From assembly GCA_016709865.1 (NCBI GenBank), contig JADJLX010000005.1, forward strand, positions 1,116,001-1,180,000: a DNA stretch of 64,000 nucleotides, in the 5' to 3' direction. This DNA comes from Bacteroidales bacterium (lineage in GTDB: Bacteria; Bacteroidota; Bacteroidia; Bacteroidales; VadinHA17). Of the stretch, positions 54,254-63,966 are shown piece after piece. The notes below the pieces were generated by a model that did no database searches, was not told the DNA's origin, and was given only the letters and a program-made list of their open reading frames with translations. Position numbers and translations under genes: made by a program. Every line of letters starts with the position of its first letter. Position 1 is the first letter of the stretch.

Positions 54254-57200
54254 ATGAGTGAGAAGATCCTAGAAACCCTGATGCAGTTGTTTGCGATAAT
54301 TGCAAAACCTCAGAGCAACGACAGTGAAAGAAGAGGTGTTGTAGAAGCTTTTCTAAAACGAATGCTTAACCAGGAACTGGTAAAGGAATACCTGTCTACT
54401 TATGATAAGGAGTTCGAAGAGGCACGTAAAAAACTTGAAAAAAGCAGCGCTGAAAGACGTGAAGGAGCTATTGCAATCAGAATCAGGAAGCTTTGCAAAG
54501 AGATAAATGAACAGGGCCAGCTCGACCAGGAACAGAGGATTGTGGTGGTTATTCAGGTTCTTGAATTCTGCAAATCAGGCGGACAGGAGGTTAGTCAGCT
54601 TGAACTTGGTTTTATAAGTACACTTGCTGAGGGACTAAATATTACTAACGAAGAATACGAGTATATTGAAAAATTTGTGCTGAACCAGTTTACATCAATT
54701 CCAGACACATCCAACCTTCTTATAATAAATGGGATAAAAGATTTTGATCCCAAAGGCGCAAAACATGTTTTCAAAGATTTGCTTAAGGGACATATCTGGA
54801 TCCTTTTCGTTTCATCAGTAAATAAATACTTTGTAAGGTTTACAGCTTCCGGTGAACTTTCAATGAACGGGCAGTTACTACAGGAAGATAAGGTTTATCC
54901 TTTAAGTCAGGGTTCTTCAATAAAAGGCTATAAGATCTCCCCGATATATTACTGGGACGTAACAATGCAGTTCCTGAAAGAGGAATTTAAAGCATCCCGT
55001 GTTGTATATGAGGTAAGTAATCTCGAATACAGATTTAAAAATGGAAAGGTCGGTATCCACCATATGAGTTTCATGGAGGAGTCGGGCAGAATGGTTGGGA
55101 TAATGGGAGCCAGCGGTGCGGGAAAATCAACTCTTCTGGGGGTTCTGAATGGTACAAACGATCCATATGATGGTGAAGTATTAATAAACGGTGTAAGTAT
55201 ACATAAGGACAAAGACAAAATCAAGGGACTTATTGGTTATGTGTCTCAGGATGACCTGCTTATTGAAGAACTAACTGTCTTCGAGAATCTTTACTATAAT
55301 GCGAAACTCTGCTTCGACAATCTTACAGAAGAAGAAATTGTTGCCCGGGTTGACAGTGTTTTAAAAAATCTCGGCCTCTACGAAATCAGAAATATTCAGG
55401 TTGGAAGTCCGCTTAACAAAAAAATAAGCGGCGGACAAAGGAAAAGACTAAATATCTCACTTGAGCTGATCAGGGAACCGGCAATAATGTTCCTCGATGA
55501 ACCAACTTCAGGGCTCTCCTCAAGAGACTCTGAGAATATTCTTGACCTCCTGAAAGAACTTGCGAGGAAGGGTAAACTTCTGTTTATAGTAATACATCAG
55601 CCCTCTTCAGAGATCTTTAAGATGTTCGACAAACTGATAATCCTCGACACAGGAGGATACCTTATATATAATGGTAATCCTGTTGACTCTATCGAGTATT
55701 TCAAAAGAAAAATTGAACAGGCCAACTATAACGAAAGTGAATGTTATGTCTGCGGTAATGTTAACCCTGAACAGATCTTCAATATTGTAGAGACAAGGGT
55801 ATTTACTGAGAGCGGACAGCCGACAGACACCAGAAGGATCTCACCGGCTGACTGGAGCACTCACTATAAGGCTGAACAAAAGAAAGAGATGCTTGAACGG
55901 GGAACAAGTATTCCGGAGATCAACTTTAAAACTCCCAATAAGCTGAAGCAGTTTATTGTATTTGTCAAACGCGACCTGCTTTCTAAAGTTGCGGATACTC
56001 AATATCTCCTTATAACACTTCTTGAAGCCCCTATCCTTGCATTTTTCCTTGCCATACTAATCAGGTATTTTGATGAGAGTGCAAAAGATGCGCATTATAC
56101 TCTTTACGATAACAGTAACCTGCCTGTATATATTTTCATGTCGGTAATTGTTGCAATCTTCATGGGATTGACTGTGAGTGCAGAAGAGATTATTAAGGAC
56201 AGGAAAATCCTGAAGAGAGAGGCATTTCTGAATCTGAGCTGGAACAGTTATCTTATGTCCAAAGTATTTGTGCAGTTTGCTATTTCAGCTATTCAGGCAC
56301 TGACTTTTGTGATTGTAGGAAACAGCATTACCGGAATCAGAGGAATGTGGTTTGAATACTGGCTTGTGCTATTCTCCTGCTGGGCCGGCGCAAATATGCT
56401 TGGACTGGTTATCTCAGACAGCTTTAAAGCAGTGGTAACTATTTATATATTAATTCCGTTCCTTGTTATACCGCAGATTATTCTGAGCGGAGTAATGGTA
56501 AAATTCGAAAAACTAAATCCAAGCATTCCTCTTACTAATCCCGTAGGTATTCCTTTTTATGGCGAATTTATTACTGCAAGATGGGGATATGAAGCGCTGG
56601 CAGTAAATCAATTCATAAACAACAGATACGAGAGTCAGTTCTATGTATATGATAAGGCGATGAGTAAAGCCAAATTCAAGAAGGACTATTGGAATGTTGA
56701 GGTAAAAGGGAAACTCGATAATATTCAGAATGATCTGAATAAGGGCACCAGAAGCGCCGACTTCAACGAAAAGCTAAGTGTGGTTTATAATGAATTTCAG
56801 AAAGAAAAACTCTTAACACCTGATATCCCTTTTGAAGGGATTGAATCGTTGAAACCCGACAAGATTACGAAGGAACTAGTAGCTGATGCGCTGTTGTATG
56901 TTGAAAAATTAAGAAAATACTACATCGCTTACTCTAATAATGCAAAAGACAGGAAAGATGCACTTGTTACCAGGTTGCAGGCAGAGGATAATGAAGGGTT
57001 TCTTAAAACAAGGGACAGGTATGCCAATGAATCCCTCGAAGAATTTGTGACTAACAAAAATGAGACTGTAAGGTTTGTTGAGTTCAACGGAGAAATTATC
57101 CAGAAGCTTGAACCTATATTCATGGAACCAAAACACTCTTTTATTAAAGCTCACTTCTATTCTCCCACAAAACAGGTGTTTGGATGGAAAGTCGATACTT

Positions 57201-57331
57201 ATGTTGTCAATGTCGTTGTTCTGTGGTTTATGACAACATTGCTTTATCTGGCTCTCTATTTCAGACTTCTCAAGAAACTGCTTGACTCAGGCGAAGTTAT
57301 GATGGGCAAGAAGCACAAAGGATCAGATTGA
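54254..57331 (+). CDS. ABCG-like half transporter with N-terminal TerB-like domain
   Basis: 1025 residues. Residues about 1-150 are a helical TerB-like domain; 155-245 read as a small beta-rich domain that may be a degenerate FHA fold (ELSMNGQLLQEDKVYPLS). An ABC ATPase follows: Walker A GASGAGKST (285-293), signature ISGGQRKRLNIS, Walker B MFLDEPTSGLS, H-loop VIHQPSSE. About six membrane helices of the ABC2/ABCG type start near 590; a soluble insert of about 190 residues precedes the last helix. This is an ATPase-then-membrane order, as in ABCG exporters; the substrate is unknown. Confidence 0.88.
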   Translation: MSEKILETLMQLFAIIAKPQSNDSERRGVVEAFLKRMLNQELVKEYLSTYDKEFEEARKKLEKSSAERREGAIAIRIRKLCKEINEQGQLDQEQRIVVVIQVLEFCKSGGQEVSQLELGFISTLAEGLNITNEEYEYIEKFVLNQFTSIPDTSNLLIINGIKDFDPKGAKHVFKDLLKGHIWILFVSSVNKYFVRFTASGELSMNGQLLQEDKVYPLSQGSSIKGYKISPIYYWDVTMQFLKEEFKASRVVYEVSNLEYRFKNGKVGIHHMSFMEESGRMVGIMGASGAGKSTLLGVLNGTNDPYDGEVLINGVSIHKDKDKIKGLIGYVSQDDLLIEELTVFENLYYNAKLCFDNLTEEEIVARVDSVLKNLGLYEIRNIQVGSPLNKKISGGQRKRLNISLELIREPAIMFLDEPTSGLSSRDSENILDLLKELARKGKLLFIVIHQPSSEIFKMFDKLIILDTGGYLIYNGNPVDSIEYFKRKIEQANYNESECYVCGNVNPEQIFNIVETRVFTESGQPTDTRRISPADWSTHYKAEQKKEMLERGTSIPEINFKTPNKLKQFIVFVKRDLLSKVADTQYLLITLLEAPILAFFLAILIRYFDESAKDAHYTLYDNSNLPVYIFMSVIVAIFMGLTVSAEEIIKDRKILKREAFLNLSWNSYLMSKVFVQFAISAIQALTFVIVGNSITGIRGMWFEYWLVLFSCWAGANMLGLVISDSFKAVVTIYILIPFLVIPQIILSGVMVKFEKLNPSIPLTNPVGIPFYGEFITARWGYEALAVNQFINNRYESQFYVYDKAMSKAKFKKDYWNVEVKGKLDNIQNDLNKGTRSADFNEKLSVVYNEFQKEKLLTPDIPFEGIESLKPDKITKELVADALLYVEKLRKYYIAYSNNAKDRKDALVTRLQAEDNEGFLKTRDRYANESLEEFVTNKNETVRFVEFNGEIIQKLEPIFMEPKHSFIKAHFYSPTKQVFGWKVDTYVVNVVVLWFMTTLLYLALYFRLLKKLLDSGEVMMGKKHKGSD

Positions 57332-57350
57332 TGACAAGTATATATAAAAC

Positions 57351-57387
57351 AAGAGGCTGCCTCAGAAGAGACAGCCTCTTTAGTTTT
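57351..57387 (+). terminator. Rho-independent terminator of the ABC transporter gene
   Basis: Stem AAGAGGCTG (57351-57359) and CAGCCTCTT (57372-57380) enclose a 12-base loop and are followed by TAGTTTTT. It lies 20 bases after the stop codon. Confidence 0.9.
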
Positions 57388-57423
57388 TGGAACAACCGAT
57401 CTGATTAATAATACTTAAAGGTA

Positions 57424-57804
57424 TTATTCTACAATCTCAATCATCTTGAACGGGACGCGGATGATAGATTCGTAATCCTCACCGGCTTCGAGCATATCCT
57501 CATCGTCCTCCTCGTAGTACCAGTTAACTTCAACTTCATTCTTGGCCTTGTGTATTGCCTCAAGCTTCTTAAAAACATCGAGTATACACTTGGATGAACT
57601 TGTGTTGAAATATTCGAGACGAATATTAACAACTGTTTTTGTCAGAGGTGCTTCTTTATAGCTGTCAAGCCAATCAACCAAAGGCTTGTAGAATTCCACT
57701 GAGTTTTCAGGAATTGAACGTCCTTTAATTTCAAATACACCTTCTGAAGAATCAAATTTTACTGTTGGAGTTTTCGGGGTTCCCTCGATGATGATCGGTT
57801 CCAT
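57424..57804 (-). CDS. SiaC family regulatory phosphoprotein (DUF1987)
   Basis: This 126-residue STAS-like protein resembles Pseudomonas SiaC. The family region IRLEYFNTSSSKCILDVFKK holds Thr68, the position known to be phosphorylated in SiaC. When unphosphorylated, SiaC activates the diguanylate cyclase SiaD in Pseudomonas. Here the gene follows the SiaB-like kinase gene by 23 bases; no diguanylate cyclase or PP2C phosphatase is adjacent, so the effector must differ or be elsewhere. Confidence 0.92.
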   Translation of the reverse strand: MEPIIIEGTPKTPTVKFDSSEGVFEIKGRSIPENSVEFYKPLVDWLDSYKEAPLTKTVVNIRLEYFNTSSSKCILDVFKKLEAIHKAKNEVEVNWYYEEDDEDMLEAGEDYESIIRVPFKMIEIVE

Positions 57805-57827
57805 ATTTGTCAGATTTAAAAGTTGTT

Positions 57828-58385
57828 TTATATTTCTTCGTTTACTAAAATATCAAGGTAAAAAAATGAATAATTACTGTCATATTGTTTAAAAGCATAT
57901 TCAAGCTTATTACCGGTTTTTCTTGCTATATCAACCAGTCCCAGTCCACCACCTCCTTTTGCAGATATTCTCTGGTGATTTAGGATAAATTTATATAATT
58001 CTTTTATCTCCTCATGACTCGACCTGTTGATTCTTTTTATCTTTTCCTCAAGCTTTTCCATATTTTCGGCCTGAACAAAATTACCGGTAATAATCCGATA
58101 GCCGCCTGTTACTTTTTTAACAACAAGCAGTCCGTATTTTTCAGCAGTCTGATCTTCAAAATCAGATGGCACACTATCAACATGGTGGTAGAGATTCTGA
58201 AGGCTTTCCACCAGAACATTATAAACTTTTTTCCTCAGTTTAGGCTGTTCATCCACCTGCACCATCTTATCCTCGACCGTATCAAGAACATGGTTAATGA
58301 CATCCGAATCTACATTACCCTTATAGATAAGGATAGTATCTCCCTCCGGCTTTTCTGAAATGTAATTCTCTATATCAAAGCTCAT
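57828..58385 (-). CDS. SiaB family protein kinase (DUF6272)
   Basis: The 185 residues have a HATPase-like fold, with KVYNVLVESLQNLYHHVD as N-box and GGGGLGLVDIARKTGNK as G-box. This is the SiaB family of Thr kinases that phosphorylate SiaC and are related to SpoIIAB-type anti-sigma kinases. It is directly upstream of the SiaC-like gene. A TTTG/TATATTTG promoter is seen upstream. The target is expected to be Thr68 of the SiaC-like protein. Confidence 0.88.
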   Translation of the reverse strand: MSFDIENYISEKPEGDTILIYKGNVDSDVINHVLDTVEDKMVQVDEQPKLRKKVYNVLVESLQNLYHHVDSVPSDFEDQTAEKYGLLVVKKVTGGYRIITGNFVQAENMEKLEEKIKRINRSSHEEIKELYKFILNHQRISAKGGGGLGLVDIARKTGNKLEYAFKQYDSNYSFFYLDILVNEEI

Positions 58386-58424
58386 GTAAGCTTCCTTTTA
58401 GATATGGTCAAGTAATTCCAATAA

Positions 58425-58454
58425 CAAATATAATAAAAATATGAAGTTACCAAA
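58425..58454 (-). promoter_or_regulatory. Bacteroidota-type promoter for the siaB-siaC pair
   Basis: Minus-strand -33 TTTG (58451-58454) and -7 TATATTTG (58425-58432), 18 bases apart, about 40 bases before the SiaB-like gene start. Confidence 0.55.
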
Positions 58455-58548
58455 TTATAACACACCCACTTTCGGGATTTTTAATTTATGTCATACATTT
58501 TGATAAACATAACAAAATTTTATGATCAACGGCTCAATTACTGTGACA

Positions 58549-59691
58549 TCAGGATTTCACCGACTTCTTTGTCCCCTGGTACATTTCGTATTTCAGAAGG
58601 GTACATTCAAGTGCGCCATTAAACAAAGTGTGTTTTTCAGCAGGTTTCAATCCAACTTTTTTTAACGATTCCCTGTTCGAAGTAATAAGCCACGCTGTAT
58701 TACCCTGAAAGCTGTGCTTGAGTGTTGTACCAATCATCCCATAAAGACTATCAAGTTCATCAGGATTAAGCCTTTGTCCATAAGGTGGATTGAGAAATAC
58801 ATATCCCTGACTATCAGCGCTTTTAACATCCTTAAAATCAGCCAATTCAAGGGAAACCAATTCTCTCAGACCGGCTTTCATAAGATTATTGCCAGTCTGT
58901 AATATAGCATGTTCTGAGATATCGCTTGCATAAATTTTTACCGGAGAAGATCTGATTTCATTCTCGCAATCTTTTTTCAGCTTATCGAACAATTCTTCAT
59001 CATAATCTTTCCATTTCTGAAATCCAAAATACTTTCTGAATCTGCCTGGTGCTATATTGCAGGCAAGTAATCCTGCTTCAATCGGAATCGTTCCTGAACC
59101 GCACATTGGATCAGTAAGCGATGAAGATGCATTCCAACCCGATATGAGTAATATTCCGGCAGCCAAAACTTCGTTCAGAGGAGCAACAGCCTGTTCAACT
59201 CTGTATCCGCGTTTAAAAAGCGGAACAACAGATGAATCTATAGATACTGTTACCTGATCGTTGCTGATATGAAGATTAATCAGAATAACCGGATCATTGG
59301 TATCTACAGATGGTCTCCTGCCCGACTTGTTTCTGAAATAATCAGCAACCGAATCTTTGAGAAGAAGCCCCGCATATCCTGAATGGTCGAAATGTAGCGA
59401 ATTGACAACAGGGACAACTGAAAATGTATCATCGGGTCCCATATATGAGTCCCAGTCAAGTTTCAGACTATTTTTATAAAGATCATCCTTTGACCTAATT
59501 CTGAAATCGCCAACCGGCATCAATACTGAAAGTGCAGTTCTTGCGCAATAGTTAACCCTGTATAACAATTCTTTCGATCCGCTGAAAGTTACGGCACGGT
59601 TTACAGCCTTAACATCAACAGCCCCAAGCGCCAGCAGTTCGGAAGCTAGCACTGGTTCAAGGCCATAAAGAGTTTTTGCAACAAGTTTCAT
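58549..59691 (-). CDS. THUMP-domain class I rRNA methyltransferase (RlmL/TrmN-like)
   Basis: The 380 residues comprise an N-terminal THUMP RNA-binding domain (about 40-155) and a Rossmann methyltransferase domain with LTDPMCGSGTIPIEAGLLA, IYASDISEHAI and the NPPYGQRL motif of base-amino methyltransferases. It most likely makes an N2-methylguanine in 23S rRNA like the N-terminal half of RlmL, since the second RlmK half is absent. It lies 19 bases after the S41 protease gene, on the same strand. Confidence 0.91.
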   Translation of the reverse strand: MKLVAKTLYGLEPVLASELLALGAVDVKAVNRAVTFSGSKELLYRVNYCARTALSVLMPVGDFRIRSKDDLYKNSLKLDWDSYMGPDDTFSVVPVVNSLHFDHSGYAGLLLKDSVADYFRNKSGRRPSVDTNDPVILINLHISNDQVTVSIDSSVVPLFKRGYRVEQAVAPLNEVLAAGILLISGWNASSSLTDPMCGSGTIPIEAGLLACNIAPGRFRKYFGFQKWKDYDEELFDKLKKDCENEIRSSPVKIYASDISEHAILQTGNNLMKAGLRELVSLELADFKDVKSADSQGYVFLNPPYGQRLNPDELDSLYGMIGTTLKHSFQGNTAWLITSNRESLKKVGLKPAEKHTLFNGALECTLLKYEMYQGTKKSVKS

Positions 59692-59710
59692 AATTGAAGA
59701 TTACCCTTTG

Positions 59711-61312
59711 TTACTGAGATCCCAGAATGGCATTATAAGCTTTCTTATCAGAAATAACCTTAAGAGCTTTTTCAATCAATTTATCGTTTTGATTTATTAT
59801 CTGGAAATATTCGTTTGTCTGCCAGAGATTAGTGGCCACAAGTGCTTTCATAACGAGTTTCATTTCAGTCTCAGATTTCCTGAATTCCTCCTCATTGTAT
59901 TTAATTCCCTCCGCTTCTCCTTTCTCTATCATTGCTTTCATTTCTTCGGGTGAAAACTCAAATTTCAACCTGAAATCCGCGAAAGTCTTATATCTGGCAG
60001 CAAGATCCTTTCTGTTCTTATCACAGTAGTCGAGGGTAAAGGTATTTATTACATTTCTTCCAAATAACCTGTTAAAGTAGGGTGTATTATATGAGGTATC
60101 AACCGATACGAATACGTCAGGCATAATTCCTCCTCCGCCGTAGACAACTCTCTTATTTACAAGTGTTATATATTTCAGGGAATCGGGAAAATGAATGCTG
60201 TCAGCTGAAATAAGCTCTCCGTCGGTATATCGCTTGTAAAAATTCTCCATGTATTTTTCATAACCATCCTTATAGGAGCTTTGAATCGATCGTCCGGTGG
60301 GTGTGTAATAACGTGCAATTGTCAGCCTGATCATTGAACCGTCGGTTAAGTAAAAACCATTCTGAACCAATCCTTTACCAAAAGTACGCCGGCCCATAAT
60401 CACTCCTCTGTCCCAATCCTGAAGAGCGCCTGCTAAAATCTCACTTGCAGAAGCCGAACCTTCGTCGGTAAGTACAACCACTCTTGATAATGCGAGTGAG
60501 CCCGAACCTGCTGACTTATAATCCTGTCGTGGTGTTTTTCTTCCTTTAAGATAAACAAGAAGCTTCTGATCTGAAAAGAATTTTTCGGCAAGAGCAGTAG
60601 CAGCAAGCATATATCCGCCACCGTTTCCTCTTAAGTCGAGCACCAGATGTTGCAGATTGCTTTTTTTCAGTGTTGTAATCGCGTCTGAAAACTCTTTTTC
60701 TGTTGTAGCTGCAAACTTATTAAGTTTAATATATCCTGTTTCCTTATCAAGCATATAAGCCGCATCAAGACTATAAATTGGAATTTTGTCGCGGATTATG
60801 GTGAAGTCAAGCGGATCTTTGTTTCCCTTTCTGAATACAGTAATATTTACCTTTGTTCCTTTAGGCCCCATGAGTCTGCTTCTGACTCCTGCTGTCGTGA
60901 TTTTTATACCGGTTACCTTTTCATCATTGATAGTGAGGATCCTGTCGCCAGCCTTAACTCCAACCTTCTCGGAGGGTCCGCCGGCAATGGGCTCAATAAT
61001 AATAATTGAGTCACGCAGTAGATTAAACTGCACTCCGATTCCATCAAAATTGCCATTAAGAGGCTCATTCATATCTTTCACATCTTTAGCAGAGATATAA
61101 GTAGAATGCGGATCAAGGTTCCGGAGGATCTCGATGATAGCTTTTTCAGCCAGCATATCCATATTGGCTGAATCAACATAGTAAGCATCTATCAGACCAA
61201 ATGTCCTTCCGATCTTGAAGGTACCTTCATTCAAAACCTGTGAAGAAGCTGATATTGTGAACAGGAACAGGATTACTGCCACTATTGTCCTGCTTAATAA
61301 GATTCTTTTCAT
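59711..61312 (-). CDS. S41 family C-terminal processing peptidase
   Basis: 533 residues. A signal peptide (VAVILFLFTISASSQ) is followed by an N-terminal helical part, a PDZ domain (about 95-175, PLNGNFDGIGVQFN, AGDRILTINDEKVTG) and a peptidase domain with LVLDLRGNGGGYM, the catalytic Ser in TDEGSASASEILAG and the Lys in GRRTFGKGLVQ. The C-terminal 150 residues are charged helices. It is a periplasmic tail-specific protease. The THUMP methyltransferase gene follows on the same strand. Confidence 0.95.
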   Translation of the reverse strand: MKRILLSRTIVAVILFLFTISASSQVLNEGTFKIGRTFGLIDAYYVDSANMDMLAEKAIIEILRNLDPHSTYISAKDVKDMNEPLNGNFDGIGVQFNLLRDSIIIIEPIAGGPSEKVGVKAGDRILTINDEKVTGIKITTAGVRSRLMGPKGTKVNITVFRKGNKDPLDFTIIRDKIPIYSLDAAYMLDKETGYIKLNKFAATTEKEFSDAITTLKKSNLQHLVLDLRGNGGGYMLAATALAEKFFSDQKLLVYLKGRKTPRQDYKSAGSGSLALSRVVVLTDEGSASASEILAGALQDWDRGVIMGRRTFGKGLVQNGFYLTDGSMIRLTIARYYTPTGRSIQSSYKDGYEKYMENFYKRYTDGELISADSIHFPDSLKYITLVNKRVVYGGGGIMPDVFVSVDTSYNTPYFNRLFGRNVINTFTLDYCDKNRKDLAARYKTFADFRLKFEFSPEEMKAMIEKGEAEGIKYNEEEFRKSETEMKLVMKALVATNLWQTNEYFQIINQNDKLIEKALKVISDKKAYNAILGSQ

Positions 61313-61398
61313 ATAAGATTTGTATAAAATTGCGTTGTATTCTGTTAAACAATTATAAACACTGAAAGTTATTTCAAGTTTCAGATTCCAGATTTAAT

Positions 61399-61461
61399 TT
61401 TGAATTTTGAATTTTGAACCTTGAATTTTGAACTCTGAATTTTGAACTCTGAACCTTGAAC
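61399..61461. repeat. Heptamer tandem array, nine units of TTTGAAY
   Basis: Nine adjacent 7-bp units (TTTGAAT, TTTGAAC, CTTGAAC, TCTGAAC and similar) lie 4 bases downstream of the guaA stop. The period is exact; the first letters of the units vary. Confidence 0.85.
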
Positions 61462-61465
61462 ATTG

Positions 61466-62995
61466 TCATTCCCACTCTATTGTCGATGGCGGCTTAGAGC
61501 TGATATCATAAACCACTCTGTTTATTCCCTTTACCTTGTTTATTATTTCATTTGAGATAAGTCCAAGGAATTCATACGGCAGATGCGACCAGTCGGCAGT
61601 CATACCATCGGTTGAAGTTACTGCCCTGAGAACAACTGCATTTTCATAAGTCCGTTCATCACCCATTACTCCGACTGACTGAACCGGAAGAAGTATTACT
61701 CCTGCCTGCCAAACAGAATCGTAAAGCCCGTGTTTTTTCAACCCTTCAATGAAAATATCATCAGCATTTTTAAGTATCTCCAGTTTTTCCCTGGTCATTT
61801 TACCAAGAATACGGATTGCCAGACCTGGTCCTGGGAAAGGGTGTCGCTTAAGAATATTATCAGGAACCTCAAGTGCCTTGCCAACCCTCCTGACCTCATC
61901 TTTAAATAAAAGCCTTAATGGCTCAACTACTTTAAGGTGCATCTTTTCAGGCAGACCACCTACATTATGATGAGATTTTATTGTTGCTGATGGTCCGTTA
62001 ACAGAAACAGATTCAATAACATCGGGATAGATTGTGCCTTGCGCAAGCCACTTAACATCTTTTACTTTGTGTGCCTCTTCATCAAATACTTCAATAAAAA
62101 CCCTGCCGATAATCTTACGTTTTGTCTCAGGGTCACTTACTCCTTCAAGCTGGTTGAGAAATCTGTCTTCAGCATCAACACCTATAACATTAAGTCCCAT
62201 GCCAAGGTAAGAATCAAGTACTTTGCTAAACTCATTTTTTCTGAGTAATCCGTTATCAACAAAAATGCAGGTCAGGTTTTTTCCTATAGCCTTATGCAAC
62301 AGAGATGCAGCAACAGTTGAGTCAACTCCCCCTGAAAGACCAAGTATAACTTTATCATTTCCAAGCTGGCTTTTCAGACCGGCAATTGTTGATCCGGCAA
62401 ATGAGTCAGGTGTCCAGTTCTGCGAACATCCGCAAATACCAAGTACAAAGTTCTTCAGCATTTGAGTGCCCTCAGTAGTATGATATACTTCAGGGTGAAA
62501 TTGTATTCCCCAGGTATTCTCACCTTTAATATGATAAGCACCTGCTTTCACATCTGCTGTAGAACCAGTAATTTCATAGCCATCGGGAATTGAGGCAATT
62601 GTATCAGCATGAGACATCCAGACCTGTGTACCGGGTTTAATGTTTGTGAAGAGAGGATCGCTGTTGTTTACAGAAATCAGGTTTGCTCTGCCGTATTCCC
62701 TTGAATTGGACGGTAATACTTCTCCGCCAAAATTATGTACCAGATATTGTGCCCCGTAACAGACTCCCAGCAAAGGAATTCTCCCCTTAATCATTGTCAG
62801 ATCAGGTGAAGGTGCATTTTTATCACGGACAGATGATGGGCTTCCAGACAGTATAACACCTTTTACATCCTTATCAGGTAAAGGGAAATGGTTAAAAGGA
62901 TGAATTTCACAATAAACATTTATCTCTCGTATTCTTCTGGCAATCAGCTGTGTGTACTGAGAGCCGAAATCAAGTATAAGAATTTTTTCCTGCAA
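61466..62995 (-). CDS. guaA: GMP synthase (glutamine-hydrolysing)
   Basis: The 509 residues convert XMP to GMP. The N-terminal class I glutamine amidotransferase has nucleophile Cys79 in [11 protein letters not shown] and the His-Glu pair in [11 protein letters not shown]. The ATP pyrophosphatase domain has [17 protein letters not shown], and the C-terminal dimerisation domain has [12 protein letters not shown] and ends PPSTIEWE. The complete length matches the family. It is separated by 47 bases from rnz on the same strand; a candidate -7 box (TATCTTTG, 63023-63030) lies between them. Confidence 0.98.
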   Translation of the reverse strand: MQEKILILDFGSQYTQLIARRIREINVYCEIHPFNHFPLPDKDVKGVILSGSPSSVRDKNAPSPDLTMIKGRIPLLGVCYGAQYLVHNFGGEVLPSNSREYGRANLISVNNSDPLFTNIKPGTQVWMSHADTIASIPDGYEITGSTADVKAGAYHIKGENTWGIQFHPEVYHTTEGTQMLKNFVLGICGCSQNWTPDSFAGSTIAGLKSQLGNDKVILGLSGGVDSTVAASLLHKAIGKNLTCIFVDNGLLRKNEFSKVLDSYLGMGLNVIGVDAEDRFLNQLEGVSDPETKRKIIGRVFIEVFDEEAHKVKDVKWLAQGTIYPDVIESVSVNGPSATIKSHHNVGGLPEKMHLKVVEPLRLLFKDEVRRVGKALEVPDNILKRHPFPGPGLAIRILGKMTREKLEILKNADDIFIEGLKKHGLYDSVWQAGVILLPVQSVGVMGDERTYENAVVLRAVTSTDGMTADWSHLPYEFLGLISNEIINKVKGINRVVYDISSKPPSTIEWE

Positions 62996-63022
62996 GACTT
63001 GTAGATTTTAATAAGATGGTCA

Positions 63023-63030
63023 CAAAGATA
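63023..63030 (-). promoter_or_regulatory. Candidate -7 box for guaA
   Basis: TATCTTTG on the minus strand matches TAnnTTTG, 28 bases before the guaA ATG, in the gap after rnz. No -33 TTTG is seen at the ideal distance. Confidence 0.4.
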
Positions 63031-63042
63031 TATATTCTTTTC

Positions 63043-63966
63043 TTAAGGTCCAGCAATTTTGCCCACCTCATAACTCTTTCCGTCTATGGCAGCATAAGTA
63101 TCCGGGAATATTTCCCTGGACTCTTCCACAAGGAATGAAATTGTCTTGTAGCGCGATGAGAAATGGCCAATAATCAGAGTTCCGGCACCGGCATTAAGTG
63201 CAGTTTTTGCTGCATCCAGAGTTGTCGAATGGCCTGTTATCTCTGCCAGCTTGTTTAAGCTTTTATCAAAAGTAGCTTCATGATAAAGAAGAGATACTCC
63301 TTTAATAAATGAGGCCAGTCTTTTAAAATAGCTTGTATCGCTGCAATATGCATAAGATAGCGGTTCAGGTGGCGGTAATGTAAGTTCGGAATTCGGGATT
63401 ACCGATCCGTCAGGCTTTATGAAATCCTCTCCTTTCTTAATTGCGGGTATCCTGACAGAGGGTATCTGATATTCATCAATCTTTTCTTTTATAATGTTCC
63501 TGTCTGATAATTTCTCCCGAAAAAGAAACCCAAATGCAGGAACCCTGTGCTGCAGAGGGAAAGCTGTTACAGTCAGATATTTATCATCCAGAATTAAAAA
63601 AGGATCTTTCCCTTTAAGCGGTATAAAGTCGATTTCAAAACTGAGGTTGATATCAAAGTCGCTGAGATGTGACCTCAGCATGATCTGATAGTTTTCAGGG
63701 GCATAAAGATGAATCGGGGTCTTTCTTCCCATAAGGCTGAAAGATGATAAAAGGCCGTATAGTCCGAAGATATGGTCGCCATGCAGATGGCTTATAAATA
63801 TATGGTTAATCTTTCCGAATCTGATCTTGTTTTTTCTGAGCTGCATCTGGGTTCCTTCACCGCAGTCTATTAAAAATAAGCGCTCATGTGCGTTGAGCAC
63901 ATGAGCGCTGGGATATCTTTCTGATGTCGGCAATGCAGAACTACTACCAAGTATGGTTAGCTTCAT
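63043..63966 (-). CDS. rnz: Ribonuclease Z
   Basis: 307 residues from the ATG at 63966; a TTG four codons upstream is not preferred, since MKLTILGSSSALPT is the normal family start. Metal ligands are in FISHLHGDHIFGLYGLL, and the later His and Asp motifs are CSDTSYFKRL, LLYHEATF and IIGHFSSRYK. It cuts the 3' end of tRNA precursors, using two zinc ions. It precedes guaA on the same strand; the upstream region lies beyond the window. Confidence 0.96.
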   Translation of the reverse strand: MKLTILGSSSALPTSERYPSAHVLNAHERLFLIDCGEGTQMQLRKNKIRFGKINHIFISHLHGDHIFGLYGLLSSFSLMGRKTPIHLYAPENYQIMLRSHLSDFDINLSFEIDFIPLKGKDPFLILDDKYLTVTAFPLQHRVPAFGFLFREKLSDRNIIKEKIDEYQIPSVRIPAIKKGEDFIKPDGSVIPNSELTLPPPEPLSYAYCSDTSYFKRLASFIKGVSLLYHEATFDKSLNKLAEITGHSTTLDAAKTALNAGAGTLIIGHFSSRYKTISFLVEESREIFPDTYAAIDGKSYEVGKIAGP

